Shown in pieces: positions 7,850 to 14,986 of a stretch of 22,454 bases of DNA (positions within the stretch are counted from its first letter, which is position 1; each line of letters starts with the position of its first letter). Origin of the DNA: Thermovenabulum sp049723235 (GTDB taxonomy: Bacteria > Bacillota > Thermosediminibacteria > Thermosediminibacterales > Thermosediminibacteraceae). Where the stretch lies: positions 1 through 22,454 of the forward strand of contig NZ_JBNARB010000029.1 of assembly GCF_049723235.1 (NCBI RefSeq). The letters are read 5' to 3'. The translations under genes were made by a program, and so were the position numbers. The notes under the pieces are model-generated. The model saw only the letters and a list, made by a program, of their open reading frames with translations. It was not told where the DNA came from and made no database searches.

Positions 7850-7905
7850 AAAACAGGCCATGAAGCATCTCTTTCAAGGAGATTTTTGACCTTCATGGCC
7901 TGTTT
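7850..7905 (-). terminator. Long intercistronic hairpin overlapping the ecfA stop (terminator-like)
   Basis: Perfect 14-base arms at 7851-7864 and 7892-7905 enclose a 27-base loop holding a smaller hairpin (7867-7872 with 7878-7883). Read on the minus strand, the second arm is followed by TTTTAATTATAT. The outer arm contains the TGA stop of the ATPase gene at 7893-7895. It could terminate or attenuate transcription before cbiM, or protect a processed 3' end. Confidence 0.6.
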
Positions 7906-8714
7906 ACCAATGACTTTATTAAGTTAATGAAGTCCTTAGTCTTATAAGGTAAAAAATCGCCTTCTCCTAAAATTTCCTTTGAGAATCTGTAAACCAGCGG
8001 TTGTTCCAGGTCAGCCTCTTTTATCACTTCATCCCGGGTTAATATTTCAGGAGGGCCTTCGGCAAGAACCCTTCCCCTTTTTAAAATTATCACCTTTTGC
8101 GCCCAATCTGCAGCAAAGTTCACATCGTGAGTTGCAATAATCAATGTTCGCCCTTCCTCTTCCAAGTACTTTAAAATATTTATAATCTGCCGCTGGGAAG
8201 AGGGGTCAAGGAAAGCCATAGGTTCATCTAAGATAAGTATTTCAGGGTCTACGGCTATTACGCCGGCTATTGCTACCTTTTTTTTCTGACCGTAACTTAA
8301 ATGTTGAGGAATTCTTTCCTTTAATTCCTCTATTTTTAAAGCCTTCATGGCTTTTTCCACTCTTTTTGCTACTTTTTCCTTATTAAAACCGAAATTTAGA
8401 GGCCCAAAAGCAATATCTTCGTATACCGTTGCAGAAAATACCTGATCATCCGGGTTTTGGAAGACAAGACCTACTTTTTTTCTTATTCTATACTCATTCC
8501 CTTTTTTTACCTCTTCTCCGAAAATCTTTACCCTTCCCTTCACGGGAAGATAAACTCCATTGAGATGTAAAAGCAATGTGGTTTTTCCAGCTCCGTTTTC
8601 TCCCAGAATTGCTACCTTTTCTCCCGGCATAATTTTAAAACTTATTCCCTTTAATGCCTCGCTGCCATCCCTGTATCGAAAAAACAAATTCTCTACTTCT
8701 ACTGCATAATCCAT
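7893..8714 (-). CDS. cbiO: ECF transporter ATPase (EcfA/CbiO family)
   Basis: 273 residues, a complete ABC ATPase of the CbiO/EcfA family. Walker A GENGAGKTTLL at about residue 36, a Q-loop FQNPDDQVFS, the signature LSYGQKKKVAIAG and Walker B ILILDEPMAFLDP are all present, with the switch His in IIATHDVNFA. It powers uptake together with the membrane protein encoded 1 base upstream. Only one ATPase gene is present, as in group I cobalt systems, rather than the EcfA-EcfA' pair usual for shared group II modules. It could serve FolT, CbiMN or both. Confidence 0.93.
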   Translation of the reverse strand: MDYAVEVENLFFRYRDGSEALKGISFKIMPGEKVAILGENGAGKTTLLLHLNGVYLPVKGRVKIFGEEVKKGNEYRIRKKVGLVFQNPDDQVFSATVYEDIAFGPLNFGFNKEKVAKRVEKAMKALKIEELKERIPQHLSYGQKKKVAIAGVIAVDPEILILDEPMAFLDPSSQRQIINILKYLEEEGRTLIIATHDVNFAADWAQKVIILKRGRVLAEGPPEILTRDEVIKEADLEQPLVYRFSKEILGEGDFLPYKTKDFINLIKSLVNRP

Positions 8715-8715
8715 T

Positions 8716-9402
8716 TCAATACACCTTTTCTATAAATAGTAAAATTGCGGGAGGTATTAAAATACCTGCTGTGAAAATTATGTTTGATACCAAGAGGCTT
8801 TCTTCCTCCTTTAGTACAAGCTTACCGTTATATCCCCTGGAAAGCATGGCATTATATACTCTTTCACTGCGTTCTGCCGATCGTACAAATAAACTTCCCA
8901 CTAAATAGCCGAGAATTTTCATGGTATTTAAATCCCAGAAACCCCTGCCTCTTTTGAAACCTTTAGAAATTAAGGCTTTTTCCATGCTTTCCAGTTCTTT
9001 AGATATTACATCAAAATATCTGTAAGTAAGAAAAACCATATCTGCCAGAACGCTAAGAAGGCCTATTTTTTTAAACCCGGTAATGACCCTGGCAAAGGAA
9101 AACATCGTATTAAAAGTAGAAACAATAAGAATTGCTTGTAAGCTTTTAAGAAATATTATAACATATTTTTGATATCCGAAATCCGTATTTAAACTATATG
9201 CAAAAAAAACCATAAAAGCAGAGAACAAAACCGGTATCTTAGAACTTCTTACCGCCTCAATAAATCTAAAATTATAAAGTGCAAATACCGCCAAGGTAAT
9301 AAGAAGGTTATATATTAAAAACCTTATGTCGTTAAAAAGTGATACTTCTATAATATAAATCAATAAACTCAGTGCTATAGCAGAGGAAGAAATTTTTTTC
9401 AC
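8716..9402 (-). CDS. cbiQ: ECF transporter transmembrane coupling protein (EcfT/CbiQ family)
   Basis: 228 residues with about five hydrophobic helices and the two cytoplasmic coupling motifs of EcfT/CbiQ proteins: ALISKGFKRGRG in the middle and AMLSRGYNG after it, each carrying the short small-Arg/Lys-Gly signature that docks on the ATPase. The start is GTG at 9402, overlapping the folT stop (GTGA), with a GGGAG ribosome site. It links the S component to the ATPase encoded immediately downstream. Confidence 0.88.
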   Translation of the reverse strand: MKKISSSAIALSLLIYIIEVSLFNDIRFLIYNLLITLAVFALYNFRFIEAVRSSKIPVLFSAFMVFFAYSLNTDFGYQKYVIIFLKSLQAILIVSTFNTMFSFARVITGFKKIGLLSVLADMVFLTYRYFDVISKELESMEKALISKGFKRGRGFWDLNTMKILGYLVGSLFVRSAERSERVYNAMLSRGYNGKLVLKEEESLLVSNIIFTAGILIPPAILLFIEKVY

Positions 9403-9944
9403 GGTTTATACTCCCTGGTAATAGCTTCTGGTAGATTTATTCTTTTCAAAAGAATTTTTATTAAAAGAGCGTATAGCGGAATGTTAACCGCCTGGGTTAT
9501 TGCAGCGGTAGTCATTTTATAAATCAGCGGAATTCCAAAGAGTTTATTTAAAAAGTAAGGAACAAGCAAAATGGAGGTTAAGGTCTGCCCTACAGCAATG
9601 GCAAATAAAATTTCCCAAAACCTGTAATTTTTAGTTTTCATAATCTTCAACACCAGTGCGGGGATAATACCCGTTAAAGCGCTGGTTAAAGTAAAATGCG
9701 GCATATAAGGCCCCATAGGATTTATTCCGTAACCCACTATATCCCCTACGGCTCCGATTATTCCTCCGGCCATTGGCCCCATCAAAATCCCGCCGAATAT
9801 CAAAGGAAGTCCTCCAAAGCCTATCCTGATAGCTTCCACATTTCCAAGCGCAATTCTTATGCTGGCAATTCGGGTAAGTATAATATTTAAGACAATAAGC
9901 ATCGCCATATATGTGATTTTCCTTGCCGCGGAGTCCTTATTCAC
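9399..9944 (-). CDS. folT: Folate-family ECF transporter S component (FolT-like)
   Basis: 181 residues, six predicted membrane helices. The pattern of an N-terminal helix, then IRIGFGGLPLIFGGILMGP and GAVGDIVGYGINPMGPYMPHFTLT, matches the folate S-component family, where the G-D-x-x-G/P and PHFTLT regions are typical. It would bind folates for uptake by the EcfT-EcfA pair encoded next. The start is GTG at 9944 with an AAGGG ribosome site. It is the first gene of the operon behind a strong promoter. Substrate folate is inferred from family resemblance and fits the folate-dependent enzymes in the neighbouring operon; another vitamin cannot be fully excluded. Confidence 0.78.
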   Translation of the reverse strand: MNKDSAARKITYMAMLIVLNIILTRIASIRIALGNVEAIRIGFGGLPLIFGGILMGPMAGGIIGAVGDIVGYGINPMGPYMPHFTLTSALTGIIPALVLKIMKTKNYRFWEILFAIAVGQTLTSILLVPYFLNKLFGIPLIYKMTTAAITQAVNIPLYALLIKILLKRINLPEAITREYKP

Positions 9945-9979
9945 GCCCTCACTTCCCTTCTATTTGTTCCTATATTCAC

Positions 9980-10008
9980 ATTTTATCGTATTGTTAATAA
10001 TTTGTCAA
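9980..10008 (-). promoter_or_regulatory. Predicted sigma-A promoter of the folT operon
   Basis: Minus strand: perfect TTGACA (10008-10003), 17-base spacer, TAAAAT (9985-9980). The leader is only about 30 bases, so there is no room for a riboswitch. Confidence 0.75.
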
Positions 10009-10091
10009 TCTCGCTGCCCCGTATTATGCTATTTCAAGTATTGAATCATTTTAATTAATTATTTTAATTATACCAAAATTATAAAGCCCCG

Positions 10092-10132
10092 CAACAAAAA
10101 AAATTAAGCCGCCTTTCAGGCGGCTTAATTTT
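10092..10132 (-). terminator. Rho-independent terminator of the purine permease gene
   Basis: Perfect 14-base arms (10100-10113 and 10119-10132) around a five-base loop, followed on the minus strand by a run of T (opposite A at 10096-10103). The stop codon of the permease (10131-10133) overlaps the first arm as transcribed. Confidence 0.92.
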
Positions 10133-11468
10133 ACCTTACATATATGAAGTACAGGATAAAAGTTACCGCAAGAATGTACATCACCCAGTGAACCTCTTTT
10201 GATCTGCCCGAAAGGGTCATCAAAAGAGCATACGCCACAAATCCTACCGCAAGTCCTAAGGAAATGCTGAAGGTCAATGGCATCAAAATAGCGGTGAGGA
10301 AAGCCGGGAAAGCCTCGTAAAAATCCGAGAATTTAATCTCGTTCAAGCTGGAAGCCATAAATATACCGACGATAATCAGTGCAGGAGCGGTAGCCTGGGA
10401 AGGCACTGCAAGGGCTATGGGAGAAAATATGATAGAGGCAATGAACAAGAGCGAAACCACTACGGAAGTTAAGCCCGTCCTGCCACCTGCGCTGACACCT
10501 GCGGCACTTTCTACATAAGTAGTGGTATTGCTTGTCCCCAGCAATGAACCGATCACGGTACCGAGTGAGTCAGCAAAAAGAGCCTTGTTACCCCTTTTTA
10601 AATTGCCGTTTTCATCGATCATACCCGTTCGGGAGGCCACACCCACAAAGGTGCCAATCGTATCGAAAAGGTCGGCAAAGAATAAAGAAAATATCACGGG
10701 ATACATGGAAACCTTTAAAGCGCCCATAATATCCAGTTTTAAAAGTCCCGGTGCCATACTCGGGGGCGCTGAAATCAGGGTTGATGGAATTTTGGTTATC
10801 CCCATGGGTATTCCGAGAATGGTTGTAACAATTATACCAAGAAGCATGCCCCCGCGAACACCTCTTGCAACGAGAACAGCGGTAATGATAAGCCCTAGGG
10901 TTGCAAGGAGTGTCCCCGGATCCTTGAAGTTTCCGAGGTCTACAAAAGTTGCAGGATTGGGCACTACAATCCCGGCATTTTTAAAACCTATAAAAGCTAT
11001 AAAAAGTCCGATACCGGCACCTACCGCATGTTTTAAAGGAAGGGGTATTGCTTTAATCAGCAATTCCCTGAGCCCCGTAAGAGTAACAATAACGGCTATG
11101 ATTCCGGACAAAAACACCGCACCCAGGGCTGTCTGCCAGGGAATCCCCATTTTGCCAACCATTACATAGGCGAAAAAGGCGTTAAGTCCCATACCCGGAG
11201 CTAAGGCAAAGGGATAGTTGGCGTAAAGTCCCATAAAAAGGGTTGAAATAGCGGCAGCTAAGGCAGTTGCCATAAAGACGGCACCCTGATCAAGCCCGGC
11301 ATCCTTTAATATAATCGGGTTTACCAGTATAATATAAGCCATTGTAACGAAGGTCGTAAAACCTGCCAGTATTTCCGTTCTTACATCGGTGCCGTTTTCA
11401 CCGAGCTGGAAAAACCTTTCTAAAAATCCTTCTTCTTTTGCTTTTTTGATGACAATCTCCTCCTTCAA
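10131..11468 (-). CDS. pbuG: NCS2-type guanine/hypoxanthine permease (AzgA/PbuG family)
   Basis: 445 residues, a polytopic membrane protein of about 12-14 helices. Family marks: GFTTFVTMAYIILVNPIIL at the N-terminus, APGMGLNAFFAYVMVG, the IGFKNAGIVVPNP segment, and SLFFADLFDTIGTFVGVASR with the ESAAGVSAGGRTGLTS substrate region. It should import hypoxanthine, guanine or adenine with protons across the cytoplasmic membrane. The start is TTG at 11468, with AAGGAGG eight bases upstream. It is monocistronic: its own promoter and purine riboswitch lie upstream and a strong terminator at its stop. The riboswitch supports a purine substrate, most likely guanine or hypoxanthine. Confidence 0.92.
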   Translation of the reverse strand: MKEEIVIKKAKEEGFLERFFQLGENGTDVRTEILAGFTTFVTMAYIILVNPIILKDAGLDQGAVFMATALAAAISTLFMGLYANYPFALAPGMGLNAFFAYVMVGKMGIPWQTALGAVFLSGIIAVIVTLTGLRELLIKAIPLPLKHAVGAGIGLFIAFIGFKNAGIVVPNPATFVDLGNFKDPGTLLATLGLIITAVLVARGVRGGMLLGIIVTTILGIPMGITKIPSTLISAPPSMAPGLLKLDIMGALKVSMYPVIFSLFFADLFDTIGTFVGVASRTGMIDENGNLKRGNKALFADSLGTVIGSLLGTSNTTTYVESAAGVSAGGRTGLTSVVVSLLFIASIIFSPIALAVPSQATAPALIIVGIFMASSLNEIKFSDFYEAFPAFLTAILMPLTFSISLGLAVGFVAYALLMTLSGRSKEVHWVMYILAVTFILYFIYVR

Positions 11469-11505
11469 AGCTGCAACCTCCTTAAATATTTTTACCCGAA
11501 CCCTT

Positions 11506-11556
11506 AAAAATAATAAATCCCCTTTTTGGAAAATAAGGGGAATACTAGGATTCCCC
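11506..11556 (-). terminator. Expression platform of the purine riboswitch: antiterminator and terminator
   Basis: Two mutually exclusive hairpins on the minus strand. The antiterminator pairs GGGGAAT (11556-11550) with ATTCCCC (11543-11537) and uses the 3' strand of aptamer helix P1. The terminator pairs TCCCCTT (11541-11535) with AAGGGGA (11524-11518) and is followed by TTTATTATTTTT. Ligand-bound P1 would hold the GGGG, free the CCCC and allow termination, giving an OFF switch. Confidence 0.75.
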
Positions 11557-11625
11557 TATAGCCTTCGGCGGTTTACGGCCGCCCGGTAGAAACTTCCGGG
11601 CCCTATTCCCGGAATTATACAGGGG
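11553..11625 (-). ncRNA. Purine (guanine-type) riboswitch aptamer
   Basis: On the minus strand: P1 CCCCTGTA (11625-11618) with TATAGGGG (11560-11553), J1/2 TATAAT, P2 TTCCGGG/CCCGGAA, J2/3 GTTTCTACC, P3 GGCGG/CCGCC with loop CCGTAAA, and GG-CC kissing loops. The C just before the P1 3' strand (position 74 in xpt numbering) indicates guanine/hypoxanthine rather than adenine. The J3/1 segment is longer than the consensus (see findings). It controls the permease gene downstream. Confidence 0.88.
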
Positions 11626-11654
11626 TTGCGGGCAAATTTTTAATTTTCGTTTTT

Positions 11655-11683
11655 ATTTTATCAGAATTGTTAAATCCGGTCAA
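11655..11683 (-). promoter_or_regulatory. Predicted sigma-A promoter of the riboswitch-permease transcript
   Basis: Minus strand TTGACC (11683-11678), 17-base spacer, TAAAAT (11660-11655). Transcription would begin about 20-25 bases before the aptamer. Confidence 0.7.
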
Positions 11684-11766
11684 TATATAATAGAACATTT
11701 CTGGGGTTGATTTTATACATCATTCGGAAAATTAATAACAAATCATTTTCACGAAACAAAAATGTA

Positions 11767-11796
11767 TTGACATTTTCGGGTAAAAGATTATAAAAT
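11767..11796 (+). promoter_or_regulatory. Predicted sigma-A promoter of the ZTP riboswitch-pflBA transcript
   Basis: TTGACA at 11767-11772 and a -10 either TATAAA (11789-11794, spacer 16) or TAAAAT (11791-11796, spacer 18). The aptamer starts about ten bases past the expected start site. Confidence 0.7.
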
Positions 11797-11810
11797 AAAC
11801 ATAACAACAG

Positions 11811-11885
11811 GAGGATCCCATGACTGGCGGCAGTGGAATTAACCACAGGGGAGTGGGATCAATAGGGAATGCCGACCGCCTGGGC
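11811..11885 (+). ncRNA. ZTP riboswitch (pfl motif) aptamer
   Basis: Helix P1 pairs GGATCCCAT (11813-11821) with GTGGGATC (11853-11860). Inside are the motif GACTGGCGG (11822-11830), helix GTGG/CCAC and the conserved ACAGGGGAG. After a linker comes the hallmark CCGCCTGGGC (11876-11885), whose CCGCC can form the pseudoknot with GGCGG at 11826-11830. This class binds ZMP/ZTP, the signal of 10-formyl-THF shortage. No gene other than the leader occupies 11469-11971 apart from the divergent purine riboswitch. Confidence 0.93.
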
Positions 11886-11917
11886 AAAATAAATTTTGTC
11901 CGGGCGGTTTTTGTTTT
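11876..11917 (+). terminator. Terminator platform of the ZTP riboswitch
   Basis: CCGCCTGGGCAAAAT (11876-11890) pairs over 15 positions (two G-U) with ATTTTGTCCGGGCGG (11893-11907) and is followed by TTTTTGTTTTT. The left arm is the conserved CCGCCTGGGC of the aptamer, so ligand binding and termination exclude each other: an ON switch. Confidence 0.92.
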
Positions 11918-11971
11918 TATCCTTTACATTATCAAATTCATCTTTATTAAGTGGCAAGGGAGGTAATAAAA

Positions 11972-14200
11972 ATGCAGGAAGCCTGGAGGGGTTTCATCCC
12001 AGGTATCTGGGTAGAAGAAATAAATGTAAGGGATTTTATTTGCAAAAATTTCACCCCTTATTATGGAGATGGCAAATTCCTTTCAGGACCTTCGGAAAAA
12101 ACCTGGCGGCTCTGGGAAAAATGCAAAGAACTCCTATTAGAAGAAAGTAAAAAAGGCGGAGTTTTAAAAATAGACACAGGTACAGTTTCATCAATTACCG
12201 GTCATAAACCCGGATATATACAAAAAGAGGATGAGGTAATTTTTGGACTTCAGACCGATGAACCGTTAAAAAGAGCCGTTAACCCCTTTGGAGGCATACG
12301 CATGGTCAATGAGGCGTGTAAAGCCTACGGCTATGAACTCGACCCGCATATAAACGAGATTTTCTCGAAATACCGCACCACCCATAATGAAGGGGTTTAC
12401 AGAGCCTATACAGAGGAAATGCTTCTTGCAAGAAAGCTGGGGATAATCACAGGGCTTCCCGACAATTACGGAAGAGGGAGGATAATCGGAGATTACCGAA
12501 GGGTAGCCCTTTACGGAGTTGACAGGCTTATTGAGGAAAAAAAGAAGGATCTTTGTGATCTTAAGTCTCCCATAACTGCAGAAATTATTCAGCTAAGAGA
12601 AGAGATATCCATGCAGATTGAAGCTTTACGGGACCTGAAAAAAATGGCTCTTGATTACGGTTTTGACATTTCCTATCCGGCCAGAACCGCCTTTGAGGCC
12701 GTTCAGTGGATTTACTTTGCCTATCTTGCGGCAATAAAGGAGCAAAACGGAGCAGCCATGTCCTTAGGCAGAGTAAATACTTTTCTGGATATTTACATTG
12801 AGCGGGATATAAAAAGCGGAATTCTTAGCGAAGAACAGGCTCAAGAACTCATAGACCAGTTTGTTATCAAGCTCAGAATGGCAAGACAGCTCCGCACGCC
12901 CGAATACAACGAGCTATTTGCCGGGGATCCCATGTGGATTACCGAAGCCCTTGGTGGAATGTGCTTGGATGGCCGGCCGCTGGTAACAAAGACCACTTAC
13001 CGCTTTTTAAATACCCTTGTCAACCTTGGACCTGCGCCGGAGCCGAACTTGACCGTATTGTGGTCTAAAGATCTGCCGGACAATTTTAAAAAATTCTGCA
13101 CAGAACTTTCTATTAAAACCAGCTCCCTTCAGTATGAAAATGACGATTTGATGAGACCCATTTTTGGGGATGATTACGGAATTGCCTGCTGTGTATCGGC
13201 TATGAAGCTGGGAAAGCAAATGCAGTTTTTCGGAGCAAGGGTGAATCTGGCAAAAGCTCTGTTACTCGCCATTAACGGAGGAAAGGATGAGAAAACAGGT
13301 TTAAAAATAGGCCCCGAATTGCCTCCCATGAATAAAGGCCCATTAAACTACGAAGAGGTATTTAAAAGGTATACCATTGTTCTTGAATGGCTTTCAAATT
13401 TATACGCAGATACCATGAACCTCATTCATTACATGCACGATAAATACAACTACGAAAGACTTCAAATGGCCCTGCACGATACCAATGTGGATCGATTGAT
13501 GGCCTTCGGTATAGCCGGGCTATCGGTAGTGGCCGATTCCCTCAGTGCGATAAAATACGCAAAGGTCACTCCCATTTTTAATACCGACGGAATATGCGTG
13601 GACTTTATTATTGAAGGAGATTTTCCAAAATACGGAAATGACGATGACCGGGTGGATTCCATTGCGGTAGAAGTAGTAAAAACCTTTTACGGATTCTTAA
13701 AAAGAAAACCCCTTTATCGAAAAGCCCGGCCAACAGTATCCATCCTTACTATTACCTCAAATGTGGTCTACGGCAAAAAAACCGGCGCCACTCCCGATGG
13801 TCGAAAATCCGGCGAACCTTTCGCTCCCGGAGCAAACCCCATGAGCGGCAGGGAGAGGATGGGCCCGCTCGCCGCTTTTAACAGCATATGTAAGCTGCCC
13901 TACGATTACTGCAGGGATGGTATATCCTATACCTTCTCAATTGTGCCCCAGGCTTTGGGAAGAAGCGATGAAGATAGGGTAAATAACCTCACCGCGCTTC
14001 TTGAAGGCTATTTTTTAAACAAAGGACACCATATAAATGTCAATGTAATGGATAAAAAGCTGCTTCTTGATGCCATGGAAAATCCTTATAAATACCCCCA
14101 GCTAACCATCAGGGTTTCGGGATATGCAGTTCACTTTTCAAAACTCTCCCGGGAGCAGCAGTTAGAAGTGCTTACCAGAACCTTTTTTGAAAGCCTATAG
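11972..14200 (+). CDS. pflB: Pyruvate formate-lyase (glycyl radical enzyme)
   Basis: About 742 residues, the size of canonical PflB. It cleaves pyruvate with CoA to acetyl-CoA and formate in the cytosol. The N-terminus AWRGFIPGIWVEEINVRDF and RAVNPFGGIRMV are PflB-specific rather than those of glycerol or choline-type relatives. The catalytic Cys-Cys pair is in GIACCVSAMKLGKQMQFFGA, and the radical glycine is in RVSGYAVHF near the C-terminus. The frame opens at a GTG (11951), but ATG 11972 has AAGGGAGG eight bases upstream and is the better start. The ZTP riboswitch controls it: when 10-formyl-THF is short, more formate is made for Fhs. The activase gene follows. Confidence 0.96.
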   Translation: MQEAWRGFIPGIWVEEINVRDFICKNFTPYYGDGKFLSGPSEKTWRLWEKCKELLLEESKKGGVLKIDTGTVSSITGHKPGYIQKEDEVIFGLQTDEPLKRAVNPFGGIRMVNEACKAYGYELDPHINEIFSKYRTTHNEGVYRAYTEEMLLARKLGIITGLPDNYGRGRIIGDYRRVALYGVDRLIEEKKKDLCDLKSPITAEIIQLREEISMQIEALRDLKKMALDYGFDISYPARTAFEAVQWIYFAYLAAIKEQNGAAMSLGRVNTFLDIYIERDIKSGILSEEQAQELIDQFVIKLRMARQLRTPEYNELFAGDPMWITEALGGMCLDGRPLVTKTTYRFLNTLVNLGPAPEPNLTVLWSKDLPDNFKKFCTELSIKTSSLQYENDDLMRPIFGDDYGIACCVSAMKLGKQMQFFGARVNLAKALLLAINGGKDEKTGLKIGPELPPMNKGPLNYEEVFKRYTIVLEWLSNLYADTMNLIHYMHDKYNYERLQMALHDTNVDRLMAFGIAGLSVVADSLSAIKYAKVTPIFNTDGICVDFIIEGDFPKYGNDDDRVDSIAVEVVKTFYGFLKRKPLYRKARPTVSILTITSNVVYGKKTGATPDGRKSGEPFAPGANPMSGRERMGPLAAFNSICKLPYDYCRDGISYTFSIVPQALGRSDEDRVNNLTALLEGYFLNKGHHINVNVMDKKLLLDAMENPYKYPQLTIRVSGYAVHFSKLSREQQLEVLTRTFFESL

Positions 14201-14251
14201 CAGAAACTGAAAATAATCTGCAAAACCTTAAGAAAAATGAGGGGTTTAAAA

Positions 14252-14983
14252 ATGGGCATAAAAGGAAGAATTCATTCCATTGAAACTATGGGAACTTTGG
14301 ACGGTCCCGGTATCCGCTTTGTGGTTTTTACTCAGGGCTGCCCGTTAAGGTGTGCTTACTGCCACAACCCGGATACCTGGGACCCCTCGGGTGGATATTT
14401 AATCGAAGCAGGTGAGTTATTCAATAGGATTTTAAGGTATAGAAATTATATGGAATTTTCAGGAGGTGGGGTAACCCTTTCAGGGGGCGAGCCCACCCTC
14501 CAGCCGGATTTTTGCGCCGAACTTTTTAAAAGGTGTAAAGATGCCGGTATAAATACCGCTTTAGATACCTCAGGCTATTGCGAACAAAAGAATCTGGAAA
14601 AAATTCTGCCCTACACCGACTTAGTGCTTTTTGATATCAAACATTTGGACACAAAAAGTCATATTGAACTCACAGGGAGGGATAATAGTAAAATCTTGGA
14701 AAATTTACACTTAATTGAATCTAAAAAAGTAAAAACCTGGGTAAGATATGTTTTGCTGCCCGGAATTAACGATGCACCGGAAATTATTAATAAACTCGCG
14801 GATTTTCTTTCAGGCTTTCATTTTATCGAAAGGGTAGAAGTTTTGCCATACCACAGATTGGGTATTCACAAATGGGAAAAACTGGGCATCAGTTATAAAC
14901 TTAAAAAAATTAATCCTCCGTCAAAGGAGGATTTAAACTGCATCAAACACATTATAGCCCAGAGGGGGTTAAAGGTATCTTAA
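14252..14983 (+). CDS. pflA: Pyruvate formate-lyase activating enzyme (radical SAM)
   Basis: About 243 residues. The radical-SAM CxxxCxxC motif is in GCPLRCAYCHNPDTWD near residue 30, with SGGGVTLSGGEPTLQ (GGE motif) downstream and LLPGINDAPE and VEVLPYH further on. It generates the glycyl radical on PflB. The frame starts at ATG 14237, but ATG 14252 lies eight bases after GAGGGG and gives the usual GIKGRIHSIETMGT start. It is 51 bases after pflB and shares its transcript. Its stop is 3 bases from the stop of the convergent ACT gene, and the terminator of that operon lies within this coding sequence. Confidence 0.95.
   Translation: MGIKGRIHSIETMGTLDGPGIRFVVFTQGCPLRCAYCHNPDTWDPSGGYLIEAGELFNRILRYRNYMEFSGGGVTLSGGEPTLQPDFCAELFKRCKDAGINTALDTSGYCEQKNLEKILPYTDLVLFDIKHLDTKSHIELTGRDNSKILENLHLIESKKVKTWVRYVLLPGINDAPEIINKLADFLSGFHFIERVEVLPYHRLGIHKWEKLGISYKLKKINPPSKEDLNCIKHIIAQRGLKVS
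14903..14933 (-). terminator. Rho-independent terminator of the paaK-ACT operon, inside pflA
   Basis: Arms AATCCTCC (14912-14919) and GGAGGATT (14926-14933), perfect over eight pairs with a six-base loop. On the minus strand the stem is followed by AATTTTTTT (opposite A at 14903-14909). It lies about 55 bases past the ACT stop, antisense to pflA codons. On the plus strand no T-run follows, so pflA transcripts should not stop here. Confidence 0.8.
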
Positions 14984-14986
14984 AAA

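Noticed and set aside
7815..7892. Possible cobalamin riboswitch before cbiM
   Set aside because: The gap to the upstream gene is too short, and no B12-box-like sequence is visible; only a hairpin is present.
9945..10090. Possible folate (THF) riboswitch before folT
   Set aside because: The predicted transcript start leaves only about 30 bases of leader; no aptamer-like structure seen.
10522..11169. Long open frame of 215 codons on the plus strand inside the purine permease gene
   Set aside because: It is antisense to a clear membrane transporter, has no ribosome site, and its Pro/Ser/Arg/Ile composition mirrors the opposite strand's hydrophobic codons.
11537..11556. Reading the first GGGGAAT/ATTCCCC hairpin as the riboswitch terminator, which would make an ON switch
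   Set aside because: A second hairpin (11518-11541) using the same CCCC and followed by a better T-rich run fits the terminator; the first is then the antiterminator, giving the OFF logic expected for a purine importer.
11972..14200. Glycerol dehydratase or other glycyl radical enzyme instead of PFL
   Set aside because: The adjacent catalytic Cys-Cys pair (ACCVS) and the N-terminal AWRGF...INVRDF block are specific for true pyruvate formate-lyase.
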